NCBI RefSeq assembly: GCF_002585305.1
Contig: NZ_NUNF01000024.1
Span: forward strand, 28,275 to 92,274
Direction: 5' to 3'
DNA: 64,000 nt
From: Bacillus sp. AFS037270
Lineage (GTDB): Bacteria; Bacillota; Bacilli; Bacillales_B; DSM-18226
Shown: in pieces, positions 9,221-19,603 of the stretch
Position numbering within the stretch: position 1 is the stretch's first letter
How the letters are laid out: the number at the start of each line of letters is the position of its first letter
The notes under the pieces: model-generated
Told to the model about the DNA's origin: nothing
Databases searched by the model: none
What the model saw: the letters and a program-made list of their open reading frames with translations, nothing else
Translations under genes and position numbers: made by a program

Positions 9221-9247
9221 CTTTGTTTGTGTGGCAAACAAACAAAG
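9221..9247. promoter_or_regulatory. XylR-like operator upstream of second symporter
   Basis: Perfect 9-bp arms CTTTGTTTG and CAAACAAAG around a 9-bp centre, 78 bp before the symporter. The GTTTG...CAAAC arms resemble Bacillus XylR operators; assignment is inference. Confidence 0.55.
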
Positions 9248-9324
9248 AAAACTGGCTTTGGCGAAGACCAGGGTTCCCGCTTCATTTTATCTATATATGA
9301 TTGATTATAAAAAGGAGGATTAGG

Positions 9325-10707
9325 ATGAATACAAGTCTTGCTGAAAAAATAACAGTAATACCAACAGGAAAAATTAACATGAAGGAAAAAATCGGATATG
9401 CCACTGGGGATTTAGCTTGTAACTTCATTTATCAAACAGTAAGTAGTTATCTATTATTCTTTTATACTGATGTATTTGGAATTTCGGCCGCAGCTGCCGG
9501 GTTTATGTTTCTGATTGTTCGAATGATTGATGCAGTAGCTGATCCACTTATTGGAACATTTGTGGATAAAACGAATACGAAATACGGAAGATTTCGTCCA
9601 TACCTTTTATATGGTGCCTTTCCGTTTGCAGGGGTAGCGATTCTTTGTTTTACCACTCCTGCGTTTTCTGATCCTATGAAACTAGTGTATGCCTATATTA
9701 CTTATATTCTGTTATCGATCACATATTCAGTAGTTAACATTCCTTATGCCGCGCTTACTTCAGCCATTACTCAAGATAACAAAGAGGTTGTCAGTTTAAC
9801 CTCCGTCAGAATGTTATTCTCAAATACTGGTGGCTTAATTGTTTCTTTTGGAGTACCGCTTTTAGCCGGACTTTTTACAAATGCAACTGGAAAAACAAGT
9901 ACTGGATGGCAAATTACCATGTCAATCATGGGAGTTTTAGGCGCCCTTCTACTAATTTACAGCTTCATGAATACAAAAGAACGAGTACAAATTAATCACT
10001 CCAAAGAAGCAAAAGTTAATTTTAAAGATATCTTTCTTCAATTAAAGGCCAATCGTCCGCTAGTCATCGTATGCTTTTTCTTTATTCTTAATTTCGGTGT
10101 TAACTCCATCGTCAACTCTGTTGGAATTTATTATGTCACTTATAACGTTGCAAGACCTGATTTAGTCAAGTGGTATGGTTTAATGGGAACGCTTCCTGCA
10201 CTCATCCTTATGCCATTAATGCCAATGATGTATAAATGGATGGGTAAGAAAAAATTACTATTTACTGCTTTAACCTTGAAGGCAATCGGCTTAATCGCTT
10301 TATTCGTTATTCCTGCATCCATGGTTCCGCTTGTATTTGCAGGGCGTTTAGTTGCCGCATTAGGTACCATCACGGCAGGTGCTTTTACATGGGCATTAAT
10401 TCCTGAAACTATTGATTATGGTGAATACAAGACTGGCAAACGTGCAAGCGGTGTCATTTATGCGCTAGTCGGATTCTTCTTCAAGTTTGGTATGGCCATC
10501 GGAGGAATTGTCCCAGGTTTGATTTTGGCCAACTTCGGTTATGTTGCCAATCATGCCCAAACGCCAACAGCATTAAATGGTATTTTGGTTACAATGACAG
10601 CCATTCCAGCCGTATTTGTTCTTATCGAGCTTGTGGCCATATATTTCTACAACTTGGATGAAAAAGAACATAAAAGAGTGCTAGCTGAATTAAAAGCGAG
10701 AGGATAA
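9325..10707 (+). CDS. GPH-family sugar:cation symporter (paralogue)
   Basis: Membrane symporter of about 460 residues, closely similar along its whole length to 1393-2793 (shared EKIGYATGDLACNFIYQTV, VDKTNTKYGRFRPYLL, ALIPETIDYGEYKTGKR). Start chosen at ATG 9325, eight bases after AAAAGGAGG; the in-frame TTG at 9301 has no binding site. The monocistronic-looking gene follows a XylR-like operator and precedes an intracellular GH5 gene by 140 bp, suggesting import of xylosides or short beta-glycans that GH5 then cleaves (inference). Confidence 0.9.
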   Translation: MNTSLAEKITVIPTGKINMKEKIGYATGDLACNFIYQTVSSYLLFFYTDVFGISAAAAGFMFLIVRMIDAVADPLIGTFVDKTNTKYGRFRPYLLYGAFPFAGVAILCFTTPAFSDPMKLVYAYITYILLSITYSVVNIPYAALTSAITQDNKEVVSLTSVRMLFSNTGGLIVSFGVPLLAGLFTNATGKTSTGWQITMSIMGVLGALLLIYSFMNTKERVQINHSKEAKVNFKDIFLQLKANRPLVIVCFFFILNFGVNSIVNSVGIYYVTYNVARPDLVKWYGLMGTLPALILMPLMPMMYKWMGKKKLLFTALTLKAIGLIALFVIPASMVPLVFAGRLVAALGTITAGAFTWALIPETIDYGEYKTGKRASGVIYALVGFFFKFGMAIGGIVPGLILANFGYVANHAQTPTALNGILVTMTAIPAVFVLIELVAIYFYNLDEKEHKRVLAELKARG

Positions 10708-10846
10708 GAAAATCGCAAAAAAATATAATACAGTATTAATTGGCTTAATCCTGACCAGATACTAGCGGAGCAGCTAAACCTGCAGATTTTGACTATTTTA
10801 CTTATCAAGAAATATAGTACTTTTCATTGAAAGGAAGGAAATAAAG

Positions 10847-12328
10847 ATGGAATTGCTTCAAGTAAACAATAATAGAATTACTGATTCAACAGGAAGGCCC
10901 ATTCAACTTCGAGGAACTTGTATTGGTGGCTGGATGAATATGGAGGACTTTATTAATGGCTATACAGGAACGGAACATGCCCTCCGTCATACTGTTTCCG
11001 AAGTCATTGGAAAGGAAAAAGCTGAATTTTTATTCGACCGGCTGCTGCACTATTTCTTTGGTGAAGACGATATTGAGTTTATTAAGAGCTGGGGAGCAAC
11101 CACCATTCGCATTCCTTTAAATTATCGTCATTTTGAAGATGATGAAGCACCTTTTACTTACAAGGAATCGGGATTTAACCGCCTGGACAAGATCATTGAT
11201 CTCTGTGAAAAGCACGGACTTTACGTTATTCTTGATCTTCACGCAGTACAGGGGTACCAAAACACTCACTGGCATTCAGATAATGATGTGCGTCATAGCT
11301 TTTTCTGGCATGACAAAACGTATCAAGACAGATTTATTGCTCTGTGGGAAGAGTTTGCACGCCGTTACAAAGGGAGAGCTGTAATTGCAGGGTATAACGT
11401 CATGAATGAACCTTGTGTGAATACCCCGCACGGCGATTTTCCACATACATTCTTTGGGAATTATAAACCGGATTGGGAAAGGATGAATCGGGTCTACAGA
11501 CGGGTAGTGGAAGCAATTCGAAATATCGATTCTGACCATATCATTTTCCTTGAAGGGGATAACTATTCGAAGCTGTTTGATGGTTTAGATGCTCCTTTTG
11601 CTAAAAATCTGGTATACAGCAGTCATAACTATACGGCGGCTGGATTTGGTCCAGGACAGTATCCGGGAGTGGCCGATGCAAAAACGGCTCGCGTAGAGAG
11701 TGGCAAGTATTGGGATAAATCCGTCCAAGAGGAAGTATTTTATAACCATGAAGGCACTAAGTTTGCACAGAAATATGATGTCCCTCTTTGGGTGGGTGAG
11801 TTTGGCTCCGTCTATAATGGACCAGAACAGGAGATCCCAGATCGTTTAAATGCCATGGATGATCAACTTCGTATCTTTGAAGAATTTGGCGCGCATTGGA
11901 CGACTTGGACTTATAAAGATGTTGGAGTAATGGGGTTAGTGACGCTTGATCCGGAATCAGAGTATATGCAGAAGGTTTCTTCCATTTTTAAAATGAAACT
12001 TGCATTAAATACGGACGATTGGATGATTTGGCTACCTGGGTTTGAGGCAAGAAAATCAGTTGAGGAGTTAGCCAGCCATTTGGAAGAGGTGGTTAATCCA
12101 GACATGTCTCACAGCTTTAATCTTTCCAGCCTTTCACAAGCCATTTTGACCATTTATGCTGGTGCATTGATCCATCCAGAGTATGCGAAGATTTTTAAAA
12201 ATTTATCCGAAGAAGAAATTGACCTTATCATGCAGTCGTTTGCCTTTAAGAACTGTAAGATTAACGAAGGCTTGCTAAATATATTGAAAAAACATACAAA
12301 CGAAAAAATTCAATTGAGAAATGGCTGA
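10847..12328 (+). CDS. Glycoside hydrolase family 5 (intracellular beta-glycanase/glycosidase)
   Basis: A (beta/alpha)8 GH5 enzyme of 493 residues. The acid/base Glu188 lies in NVMNEP and the nucleophile Glu318 in WVGEFGS; the conserved RIPLNYR and SSHNYTAAG strands are also present. No signal peptide is seen, so it is probably cytoplasmic and acts on imported oligosaccharides. About 110 residues after the catalytic core form a helical C-terminal extension I cannot assign. AAAGGAAGGAAATAAAG precedes the ATG. Substrate (glucan, mannan or xyloglucan oligomers) cannot be told from sequence. Confidence 0.87.
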   Translation: MELLQVNNNRITDSTGRPIQLRGTCIGGWMNMEDFINGYTGTEHALRHTVSEVIGKEKAEFLFDRLLHYFFGEDDIEFIKSWGATTIRIPLNYRHFEDDEAPFTYKESGFNRLDKIIDLCEKHGLYVILDLHAVQGYQNTHWHSDNDVRHSFFWHDKTYQDRFIALWEEFARRYKGRAVIAGYNVMNEPCVNTPHGDFPHTFFGNYKPDWERMNRVYRRVVEAIRNIDSDHIIFLEGDNYSKLFDGLDAPFAKNLVYSSHNYTAAGFGPGQYPGVADAKTARVESGKYWDKSVQEEVFYNHEGTKFAQKYDVPLWVGEFGSVYNGPEQEIPDRLNAMDDQLRIFEEFGAHWTTWTYKDVGVMGLVTLDPESEYMQKVSSIFKMKLALNTDDWMIWLPGFEARKSVEELASHLEEVVNPDMSHSFNLSSLSQAILTIYAGALIHPEYAKIFKNLSEEEIDLIMQSFAFKNCKINEGLLNILKKHTNEKIQLRNG

Positions 12329-12619
12329 TTTTTTGAAAAACACCTAAGTATAAGGCTGATTTCATAAGGGGTGATCTTACTGACAGCCTTGGTTCAGTTG
12401 CCCTTAATATTGGGGCAGATGAAACTAGAATGGATATTGAGAGCAAACAACTTATGAAATATGCTTTCCAACGGTAAAAGATTTCTGTAAAGACTTAACA
12501 GGTTACGAATCATTATTAAACAATGAAAAGGGATTGGAAGCCTATTCATAAGTGGAGAAACTATGTAAAGCTTTAATTCTTATCTAGAATTTTTTTAAAA
12601 TGAAAGAGGAGAGATATCA
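12329..12619. other. Intergenic region with possible gene remnant
   Basis: No complete gene. A 33-codon open stretch ending at about 12476 reads LTDSLGSVALNIGADETRMD... and looks protein-like, with no start of its own, so it may be the tail of a lost gene; its family is not recognised. The last 20 bases are the ribosome binding site of the next gene. Confidence 0.35.
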
Positions 12620-13459
12620 ATGGTATCTAGTTTAACAAGTACAACCAGATTAAATAATGGAGTTGAAATGCCATGGTTAGGCCTAGGTGTTTTTCAGGTA
12701 AAAGACGGAGAGGAAGTTATTAGTTCAGTAAAAACAGCACTTGAAGTTGGTTATCGAAGTATTGATACTGCAGCCATTTATAAAAATGAAGAAGGTGTAG
12801 GGCAAGCCATTGTAGAATCAAACATACCCCGCGAGGAACTATTTATTACAACTAAGCTTTGGAACGCTGATCAGGGATATGAGACTGCATTAGCAGCTTT
12901 TGAAAAAAGTTTAGAAAAATTAGGTTTAGAGTATTTAGACCTTTATTTGATTCACTGGCCTTTGCCTTCTCAAGGGAAATATGTAGAAACATGGAGAGCG
13001 CTAGAGAAGCTTTATAAGGATGGACGTGTTCGTGCCATTGGGGTAAGTAATTTTAAAGTTCATCATCTTGAGGATATTATTGCCAATTGTGAAATTAAAC
13101 CGATGGTGAACCAAGTAGAATACCATCCACGATTTAATCAACGGGAATTACATGATTTTTGCAAAAAGAACGGGATCCAGCTTGAAGCATGGTCTCCATT
13201 AATGCAGGGTGGTCTTCTTGATGATCCTACGCTAGTTGAGATTGCAAAGAAATATAAAAAATCAACCGCACAAATCATTATCCGTTGGGATATCCAAACA
13301 GGAGTAGTGACGATTCCAAAGTCGGTAAAGCCTCACCGTATTGCTGAAAATGCAGATATCTTTGATTTTGAACTTTCACAAGAGGATTTGGAAAAAATAA
13401 ATGCTCTTAATCAGGATAAACGAATGTTTGCAGATCCTGATGATTTTAATAGAATGTAA
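12620..13459 (+). CDS. Aldo/keto reductase (AKR5-like)
   Basis: NADPH-dependent reductase of 279 residues. The catalytic tetrad is complete: Asp49, Tyr54, Lys79 and His112 ([26 protein letters not shown]). The C-terminal [13 protein letters not shown] binds the cofactor phosphate. Closest families are the YvgN/YtbE and 2,5-diketogluconate reductases, with wide substrate range for aldehydes and sugars. AAAGAGGAGAGATATCA precedes the ATG. The role here might be reduction of an aldose such as xylose or of a reactive aldehyde, but that is a guess. Confidence 0.9.
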   Translation: MVSSLTSTTRLNNGVEMPWLGLGVFQVKDGEEVISSVKTALEVGYRSIDTAAIYKNEEGVGQAIVESNIPREELFITTKLWNADQGYETALAAFEKSLEKLGLEYLDLYLIHWPLPSQGKYVETWRALEKLYKDGRVRAIGVSNFKVHHLEDIIANCEIKPMVNQVEYHPRFNQRELHDFCKKNGIQLEAWSPLMQGGLLDDPTLVEIAKKYKKSTAQIIIRWDIQTGVVTIPKSVKPHRIAENADIFDFELSQEDLEKINALNQDKRMFADPDDFNRM

Positions 13460-13535
13460 GCTTTTCATCTCTCTGCTAGCCACTATAAAGATCGAAATAT
13501 TAATAGAATATATTCAAGAATAAATAAGAAGTTAA

Positions 13536-13573
13536 GGAGAGAGTTGGTAAAAATTCGCCGGCTCTCTTTTTTT
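13536..13573 (+). terminator. Rho-independent terminator after aldo/keto reductase
   Basis: GAGAGAG...CTCTC stem followed by TTTTTTT. Confidence 0.7.
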
Positions 13574-13680
13574 AATACTTTCTTTCATGGATATTTGTTT
13601 TTGTAAAAGGATTGGAAAATGAGTGACTATTATTATTTTAAGGTTTGCGGTTAATTCCTATACTTATTTAAATAAAATGT

Positions 13681-13722
13681 ATAGTTTGTTGGGTTCGTAA
13701 ACAAAGTTATATAAATTATAAT
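13681..13722. promoter_or_regulatory. XylR-like operator and -10 box upstream of xylanase
   Basis: Imperfect inverted repeat AGTTTGTT...AACAAAGT (13683-13706) resembles the Bacillus XylR box, and a consensus TATAAT lies at 13717-13722. The rest of the 450-bp gap (13574-13910) is AT-rich with no gene seen, leaving a long 5' leader of about 180 nt. Confidence 0.5.
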
Positions 13723-13895
13723 TTTTTCTGTAAAGAAATTTTCAACATAAATGAATGGAAGCCCTTACTTATTTAGTCATTTAAAAAGGAGGTTGAGTTA
13801 GAGGATAAGGTTTATTATTTGAAGTGGATATTTTTCACAAACTCTTCGTAAGAATAAATTTCGGCTTATATACACCTAAAAAAATATCTATTTAA

Positions 13896-15134
<1,239 letters not shown>

Positions 15135-15143
15135 TAAAATAGT

Positions 15144-15175
15144 AAATCAGCTCCGGTCTTGGAGCTGATTTTTAA
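15144..15175 (+). terminator. Rho-independent terminator after xylanase
   Basis: AATCAGCTCC / GGAGCTGATT stem with six-base loop, then TTT. Confidence 0.85.
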
Positions 15176-15447
15176 ATAATTTCTCTTTACCTAAGATTAT
15201 AATCAGAAGTTAATATATAAAACTTATTTTCATAATTTTCGGTTTATCGTGATGTAATAACATAGTAATGAACGATTATTTTTATAAAACTATTAGATAA
15301 AAAGTTTGACTAAAGGAGGATTTTAGTTGAACGAGTTATAAATAAATAGGCAGCTCCATGTTTACTCTGCAATAGTGCGGATACCAAAAGAAAATTAAAT
15401 TTTAAAGGATTATTGTGTTTTCAAGAAACAGGAGGTATTGATACATA
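15176..15447. other. Intergenic region, no gene
   Basis: AT-rich. A strong AAAGGAGGA at 15312-15320 precedes TTG-AAC-GAG-TTA-TAA (15327-15341), a four-codon reading frame that may be a decayed gene start. The next true ribosome binding site (CAGGAGG) lies at 15429-15436. Confidence 0.4.
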
Positions 15448-16161
15448 ATGAAAAAGACCGTTTATATAACAGGCGCAGACAGAGGGCTGGGGCTTGCTTT
15501 GACGAAGGTTTTCCTCGAATCCAATTTTAAAGTTTTTGCCGGACGATTTATGTCTGATTGGCCGGAGCTTGATGAATTTAAAAAGGAGTATGGTGAGGAT
15601 TTAGACATTCTTTCATTAAATGTTACCAATCAACAATCAGTCGATGCAGCTGCTGATTACATAAAAGAACAGGCTGGACAGTTAGATATTCTTATTAATA
15701 ATGCAGGGATTCTCAAGGACCGGTCTGAGGATATATTCGGAGAGTTTTATTACGAAGATATGATGAAACTGATCGATACGAATACATTTGGGCCATTGCG
15801 TGTCTCCAAGTCTGTTGTTCCTTTGCTAATAAAAGGAAATAGCAAAATCCTTGCCAATATCTCATCAGAAGCGGCAAGTTTAGCTGATTCCTGGAGAAAG
15901 AAGGAGTATGGCTATTGCATGTCAAAGACTGCTTTAAACATGCAATTAACGATCTTACAAAATCAATTAAAAGAATATGGGATCAAAGTTTTAGCATTCC
16001 ATCCGGGTTATGTCAGGTCGTATATTTTTGGTGAATTCAATCCGGATGCAACGATTGATGCCATCGAATCTGCAACGGGAATTATGAACCAAATATTAAA
16101 GTCACCAGCGATTGAAGAACATATGTTCATTGATTATCAAGGGAATCAAATGAACTGGTAA
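15448..16161 (+). CDS. Short-chain dehydrogenase/reductase
   Basis: NAD(P)-dependent oxidoreductase of 237 residues. The nucleotide motif TGADRGLG (8-15), NNAG (84-87), catalytic Ser139/140 and YCMSK (Tyr156, Lys160) are all present. The C-terminus VRSYIFGEFNPDA resembles C-factor/CsgA-like SDRs. ACAGGAGGTATTGATACATA precedes the ATG. It stands alone between the xylanase and a dioxygenase gene; the substrate is unknown. Confidence 0.85.
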   Translation: MKKTVYITGADRGLGLALTKVFLESNFKVFAGRFMSDWPELDEFKKEYGEDLDILSLNVTNQQSVDAAADYIKEQAGQLDILINNAGILKDRSEDIFGEFYYEDMMKLIDTNTFGPLRVSKSVVPLLIKGNSKILANISSEAASLADSWRKKEYGYCMSKTALNMQLTILQNQLKEYGIKVLAFHPGYVRSYIFGEFNPDATIDAIESATGIMNQILKSPAIEEHMFIDYQGNQMNW

Positions 16162-16355
16162 GGAAAAATTGATTGGATAATAGCTAAGTAAAGATTGTAA
16201 TGTTTGTCCCAGAATGATGTTCAGTTGTTGTCATTAACGGCAGGTTATTTTAATACCAAACCTACCGTTTTCGTTAGAAATTATTAATATTTCTAAATAA
16301 TCAAAAAATAAAAAACAAAAACTTAAACATGACTATAATTAGATTATGCGTTGAA

Positions 16356-16370
16356 TTGGAAACGATTACA
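16356..16370. promoter_or_regulatory. cre-like site upstream of dioxygenase gene
   Basis: TTGGAAACGATTACA fits the loose cre pattern WTGNAANCGNWNNCW. It lies 54 bp before the dioxygenase start and could be a CcpA or other LacI-family site. Confidence 0.55.
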
Positions 16371-16423
16371 TTAGCAAATCTAGTATTTTAATCAACTTAT
16401 TTCTTATTAAAGGAGATGTTGGG

Positions 16424-17314
16424 ATGTTTACAGGGCAGGTTTTATCTCAAAATGATATTGAACAATTCATTGAATTAGGATGGGTTAAAGTCTCCCAAGC
16501 TTTTGAGCGAAAGGCCGCATTAAAGGCACAGGATTACTTGTGGGAACAACTGGAAAAAAGAGGGATTGAAAGATTGGATCGAACAACCTGGACTGAACCC
16601 ATGCTTCGTATGAATGAAAATTACGATACGGAGGAGTTCCGTCAGTGCGATAGTGAAAGACTCTCCGATGCCATTGAGGATTTAGTAGGAACAGGTCGTT
16701 GGGTCGGCCGTGGCATACCAAATCGTTGGGGATGGTGGCCTGTTAATTTTTCGGAAGGTTCCCATCTGGAATGGGACGTTCCAACTAATGGATGGCATTG
16801 GGATGGGATCCATTTTAAACATCACGTAGATAGCCCTGATCAAGGACTGCTTTGTTTATGTATTTTTTCGGATATTGGCCCCCGGGGTGGCGGGACATTA
16901 GTGGCAGAGGGCTCACATAAAGTTATAGCCCGATACTTGGCTGAGCAGCAAAATGGTGTAACTCTCGAGGACGGAATTCAAGCTGTGAACAAAGCTCATG
17001 AATGGTTTGGCATGCTTACAGGTCAAGAAGGGACAAACTCTTCTTCAAGAAAGGATACGAACCGAATTGATTACTTTATGAATCAAACCGTTAAGGTTGA
17101 TGGGGCAAACCTTAGAGTAGTGGAAACGACTGCAGAAGCAGGTGATGTCTACCTTTGTCATCCTTTTCTCTATCACGTCTCTTCTCAAAATCATTCAGGA
17201 ATTCCACGTTTTATGTGCAATCGGACAACTCCGTTAGGGGAGAGATTAAACTTAAGAAGAATAAATAAGACAGACTATTCACCTCTAGAATTTAGTATTC
17301 GGAAGGCATTGTAA
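16424..17314 (+). CDS. PhyH-type Fe(II)/2-oxoglutarate dioxygenase
   Basis: A 296-residue protein of the phytanoyl-CoA dioxygenase superfamily. The metal triad is visible: HWD in GWHWDGIHF and the distal His in CHPFLYHVS, with the 2-oxoglutarate-binding Arg expected in GIPRFMCNRTTPL. The insert WGWWPVNFSEG is rich in Trp. It is cytosolic with no signal peptide; AAAGGAGATGTTGGG precedes the ATG. A cre-like box upstream and a terminator downstream make it a single-gene unit between sugar genes. The substrate is unknown; hydroxylation or oxidative removal of a substituent on a plant-derived small molecule or sugar is possible but unproven. Confidence 0.8.
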   Translation: MFTGQVLSQNDIEQFIELGWVKVSQAFERKAALKAQDYLWEQLEKRGIERLDRTTWTEPMLRMNENYDTEEFRQCDSERLSDAIEDLVGTGRWVGRGIPNRWGWWPVNFSEGSHLEWDVPTNGWHWDGIHFKHHVDSPDQGLLCLCIFSDIGPRGGGTLVAEGSHKVIARYLAEQQNGVTLEDGIQAVNKAHEWFGMLTGQEGTNSSSRKDTNRIDYFMNQTVKVDGANLRVVETTAEAGDVYLCHPFLYHVSSQNHSGIPRFMCNRTTPLGERLNLRRINKTDYSPLEFSIRKAL

Positions 17315-17324
17315 ACTCAGGAGA

Positions 17325-17370
17325 AGGCCCGATTATGTGGTATCCTATCCATTTAATCGGGCTATTTTTC
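17325..17370 (+). terminator. Rho-independent terminator after dioxygenase
   Basis: Stem GCCCGATTA / TAATCGGGC with an 18-base loop, then TATTTTTC. Confidence 0.8.
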
Positions 17371-17405
17371 GGTATTTGAAGTCTTTTACTCTATATTATA
17401 CTAAA

Positions 17406-17486
17406 TTAACACCACTCAGCCAGCAATGTGATGCCGGCTTAAAGCGTTTAGGATTGGATTATATAGATCTTTATCAAGGTATCTAA
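17406..17486 (+). pseudogene. Aldo/keto reductase remnant
   Basis: One frame reads QQCDAGLKRLGLDYIDLYQG and then stops. This is the SLKRLGLDYIDLYQ signature of aldo/keto reductases, with no start, no upstream domain and no downstream domain. It is a relic of a deleted gene just before the SGNH gene. Confidence 0.7.
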
Positions 17487-17551
17487 TTATAAAAATTCAG
17501 TAAATTATTTGTCATAAAAAAATAGATGATTTATAGGAGAGAAAGGTAAAA

Positions 17552-19294
17552 ATGACTGATAAAAGCAGATTAAAAAATGACAATAGAGATGAAGATTTCA
17601 AGGCACCAAAAGATCAAGTGGTAAAACGGGATAGCTTTTTCGTTATGTTTGAGAAAGTGATTGAGGCAACTCCCCGTAATGAAGGCAAGCCCTCACAGGA
17701 AATCTATTTGGAAGGAGAACAATTGAAAAGTATTGCAAGACTTGTAGGTGGCGTGAAAGATGAGGAAATATTGACTCTCCTTGAAGATTGTAAGGGATTT
17801 TTTAAGTTGGTTCACAGTATAGGGGTTGTAATAAAAACAGAAAATGAATATGCAGGAAAGATCAATTTTGTATTACAAAATTATGGAAAAGGGAAAAAAT
17901 ATGATACTGGAACACTACTAAGAATGCCATGTCCAACAGATGGAACCGAGATAATTTTAGACCTTGGGGATTACCAATGGTCCCCAGATGACGATGTTCC
18001 AGGTAAATTTGCCTTTGAATTTGAGCATCCTGGTGAACTAGCAACAGCAAGTGTCAAATTCTATCTGCATGATGCCTATAAGGTCCCTGAGATATCGTTG
18101 GAACCGCCGGTCGCATTCGGCTCAAAAGGTTACCAGGCCATGATTAGAAAATCCCTTTTAAGTAAAGGAAACAATCAAAGATTGAAAGCGGCAATTGAAA
18201 AAGCAGAAAGAGGCGAGGATGTTACCATCGCATACATAGGGGGCTCCATTACTCAGGGAGCTGGAGCAAAACCAATCCATACTCATTGTTATGCATATCA
18301 ATCATACTTGAAATTCAGAGAAATGTTTGGGAAAGATGATGGAAAAAATGTCCATTTTGTGAAGGCCGGAGTAGGAGGTACACCATCTGAGCTCGGCATG
18401 ATTCGCTATGAACGGGATATTTTAAGGAATGGAAAAGTAGAGCCGGATATTGTGATTGTTGAGTTTGCGGTAAATGATGCAGGAGACGAAACAAAGGGAA
18501 TTTGTTATGAGAGCCTATGTTTAAAAATACTTTCTCCGGAAAACAAACCAGCTGTTATTTTATTATTCAGCGTGTTTGTAGATGACTGGAATCTGCAGGA
18601 TAGGCTTTCTCCCGTAGGAAAGCACTATGAACTCCCAATGGTAAGTGTAAAGGATGCAGTGGTAGAGCAGTTTAGGCTTACAAAGGAAGAGGGTAACATC
18701 ATAACCAAGAGGCAATTTTTTTACGATATCTATCATCCAACAAATGACGGTCATACTATAATGGCAGATTGCCTTTCTTATCTATTTTCTGAAACAAAGA
18801 AATCCATTAGAGATAGAGAAGATATTAAAATAGATATATCGCCGGTTATTGGTAATTGTTTTAAGGATGTTCAGTTACTTGATAGGAAAGATAACCCAAT
18901 AGATGCAAGGATAAATGTGGGTAGTTTTTGGGAAACAGATGAAGATTTGCAGATGGTAGAGATGGATGCTAACACTTTCGTTACTCCTCAATTTCCAAAT
19001 AACTGGATGCATACAACTACATCGGGAAATGAAAGTTTCAAAATGACGATAAACAGCAGAAGTCTCATTCTTGTTTATAAGGATTCAGGAAATAGTGAGT
19101 TTGGAATAGCGGAAATATTTGTGGATGGCCAACATATAAAAACCGCCGACCCTCATGAAGTTAACTGGACTCATTGCAATGCTGTAATCTTGTATCAGGA
19201 GGATGTCTGCCGGGAACACCAGGTAGAAATCAAGATGGCTTCCAATAATGAAGACAAATGTTTTACCATTTTGGGATTCGGATATACCTTATAA
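17552..19294 (+). CDS. SGNH-hydrolase domain protein, esterase-like
   Basis: Protein of 580 residues with a central SGNH/GDSL hydrolase domain: block I IGGSITQG (nucleophile Ser232), block II GVGGTPS, block III EFAVND (Asn308), block V DIYHP (Asp392, His395). A poorly conserved N-terminal region (1-200) contains a beta-rich part (GTEIILDLGDYQWS) and the C-terminal 150 residues look like another beta domain. Similar proteins are assigned as deacetylases of plant polysaccharides. No signal peptide is seen, so it likely removes acetyl groups from imported oligosaccharides (inference). GGAGAGAAAGG precedes the ATG. Confidence 0.82.
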   Translation: MTDKSRLKNDNRDEDFKAPKDQVVKRDSFFVMFEKVIEATPRNEGKPSQEIYLEGEQLKSIARLVGGVKDEEILTLLEDCKGFFKLVHSIGVVIKTENEYAGKINFVLQNYGKGKKYDTGTLLRMPCPTDGTEIILDLGDYQWSPDDDVPGKFAFEFEHPGELATASVKFYLHDAYKVPEISLEPPVAFGSKGYQAMIRKSLLSKGNNQRLKAAIEKAERGEDVTIAYIGGSITQGAGAKPIHTHCYAYQSYLKFREMFGKDDGKNVHFVKAGVGGTPSELGMIRYERDILRNGKVEPDIVIVEFAVNDAGDETKGICYESLCLKILSPENKPAVILLFSVFVDDWNLQDRLSPVGKHYELPMVSVKDAVVEQFRLTKEEGNIITKRQFFYDIYHPTNDGHTIMADCLSYLFSETKKSIRDREDIKIDISPVIGNCFKDVQLLDRKDNPIDARINVGSFWETDEDLQMVEMDANTFVTPQFPNNWMHTTTSGNESFKMTINSRSLILVYKDSGNSEFGIAEIFVDGQHIKTADPHEVNWTHCNAVILYQEDVCREHQVEIKMASNNEDKCFTILGFGYTL

Positions 19295-19471
19295 TTTTTT
19301 ATGTCCTACATGGTGATTATGATTACTCATTGAATCCAATTACACTCTTGTCATACTGTTAATGTGACACTTGGGGATATCATAAATACAGTCTTGATAA
19401 TTCAGAATATTTATGAAAAATTGTATTGACTCATTTTTATGATTAGAGTAATATTTTAACTAGATTGAAAC
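19295..19471. promoter_or_regulatory. Promoter region of the IclR gene
   Basis: No gene. TTGACT (19426-19431), 17-bp spacer and TAATAT (19449-19454) form a good sigma-A promoter; the palindrome at 19472 lies just downstream. Confidence 0.6.
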
Positions 19472-19500
19472 TACATTATAAAACACAGTTTTATAATGTA
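19472..19500. promoter_or_regulatory. 29-bp perfect palindrome, IclR-type operator 1
   Basis: Arms TACATTATAAAAC and GTTTTATAATGTA (13 bp, perfect) around ACA. An identical pair of arms lies at 20397-20425. Its place just after the promoter of the IclR gene suggests autoregulation. Confidence 0.85.
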
Positions 19501-19603
19501 AAACAAATGGTCTTTTTTATCAATAGGATATTATTAAAGAGATTCAAAGCTTGAAATGTGGTAATCTACGTCTAGAAACCCAACAAAAAAGGATTGATTT
19601 TAA

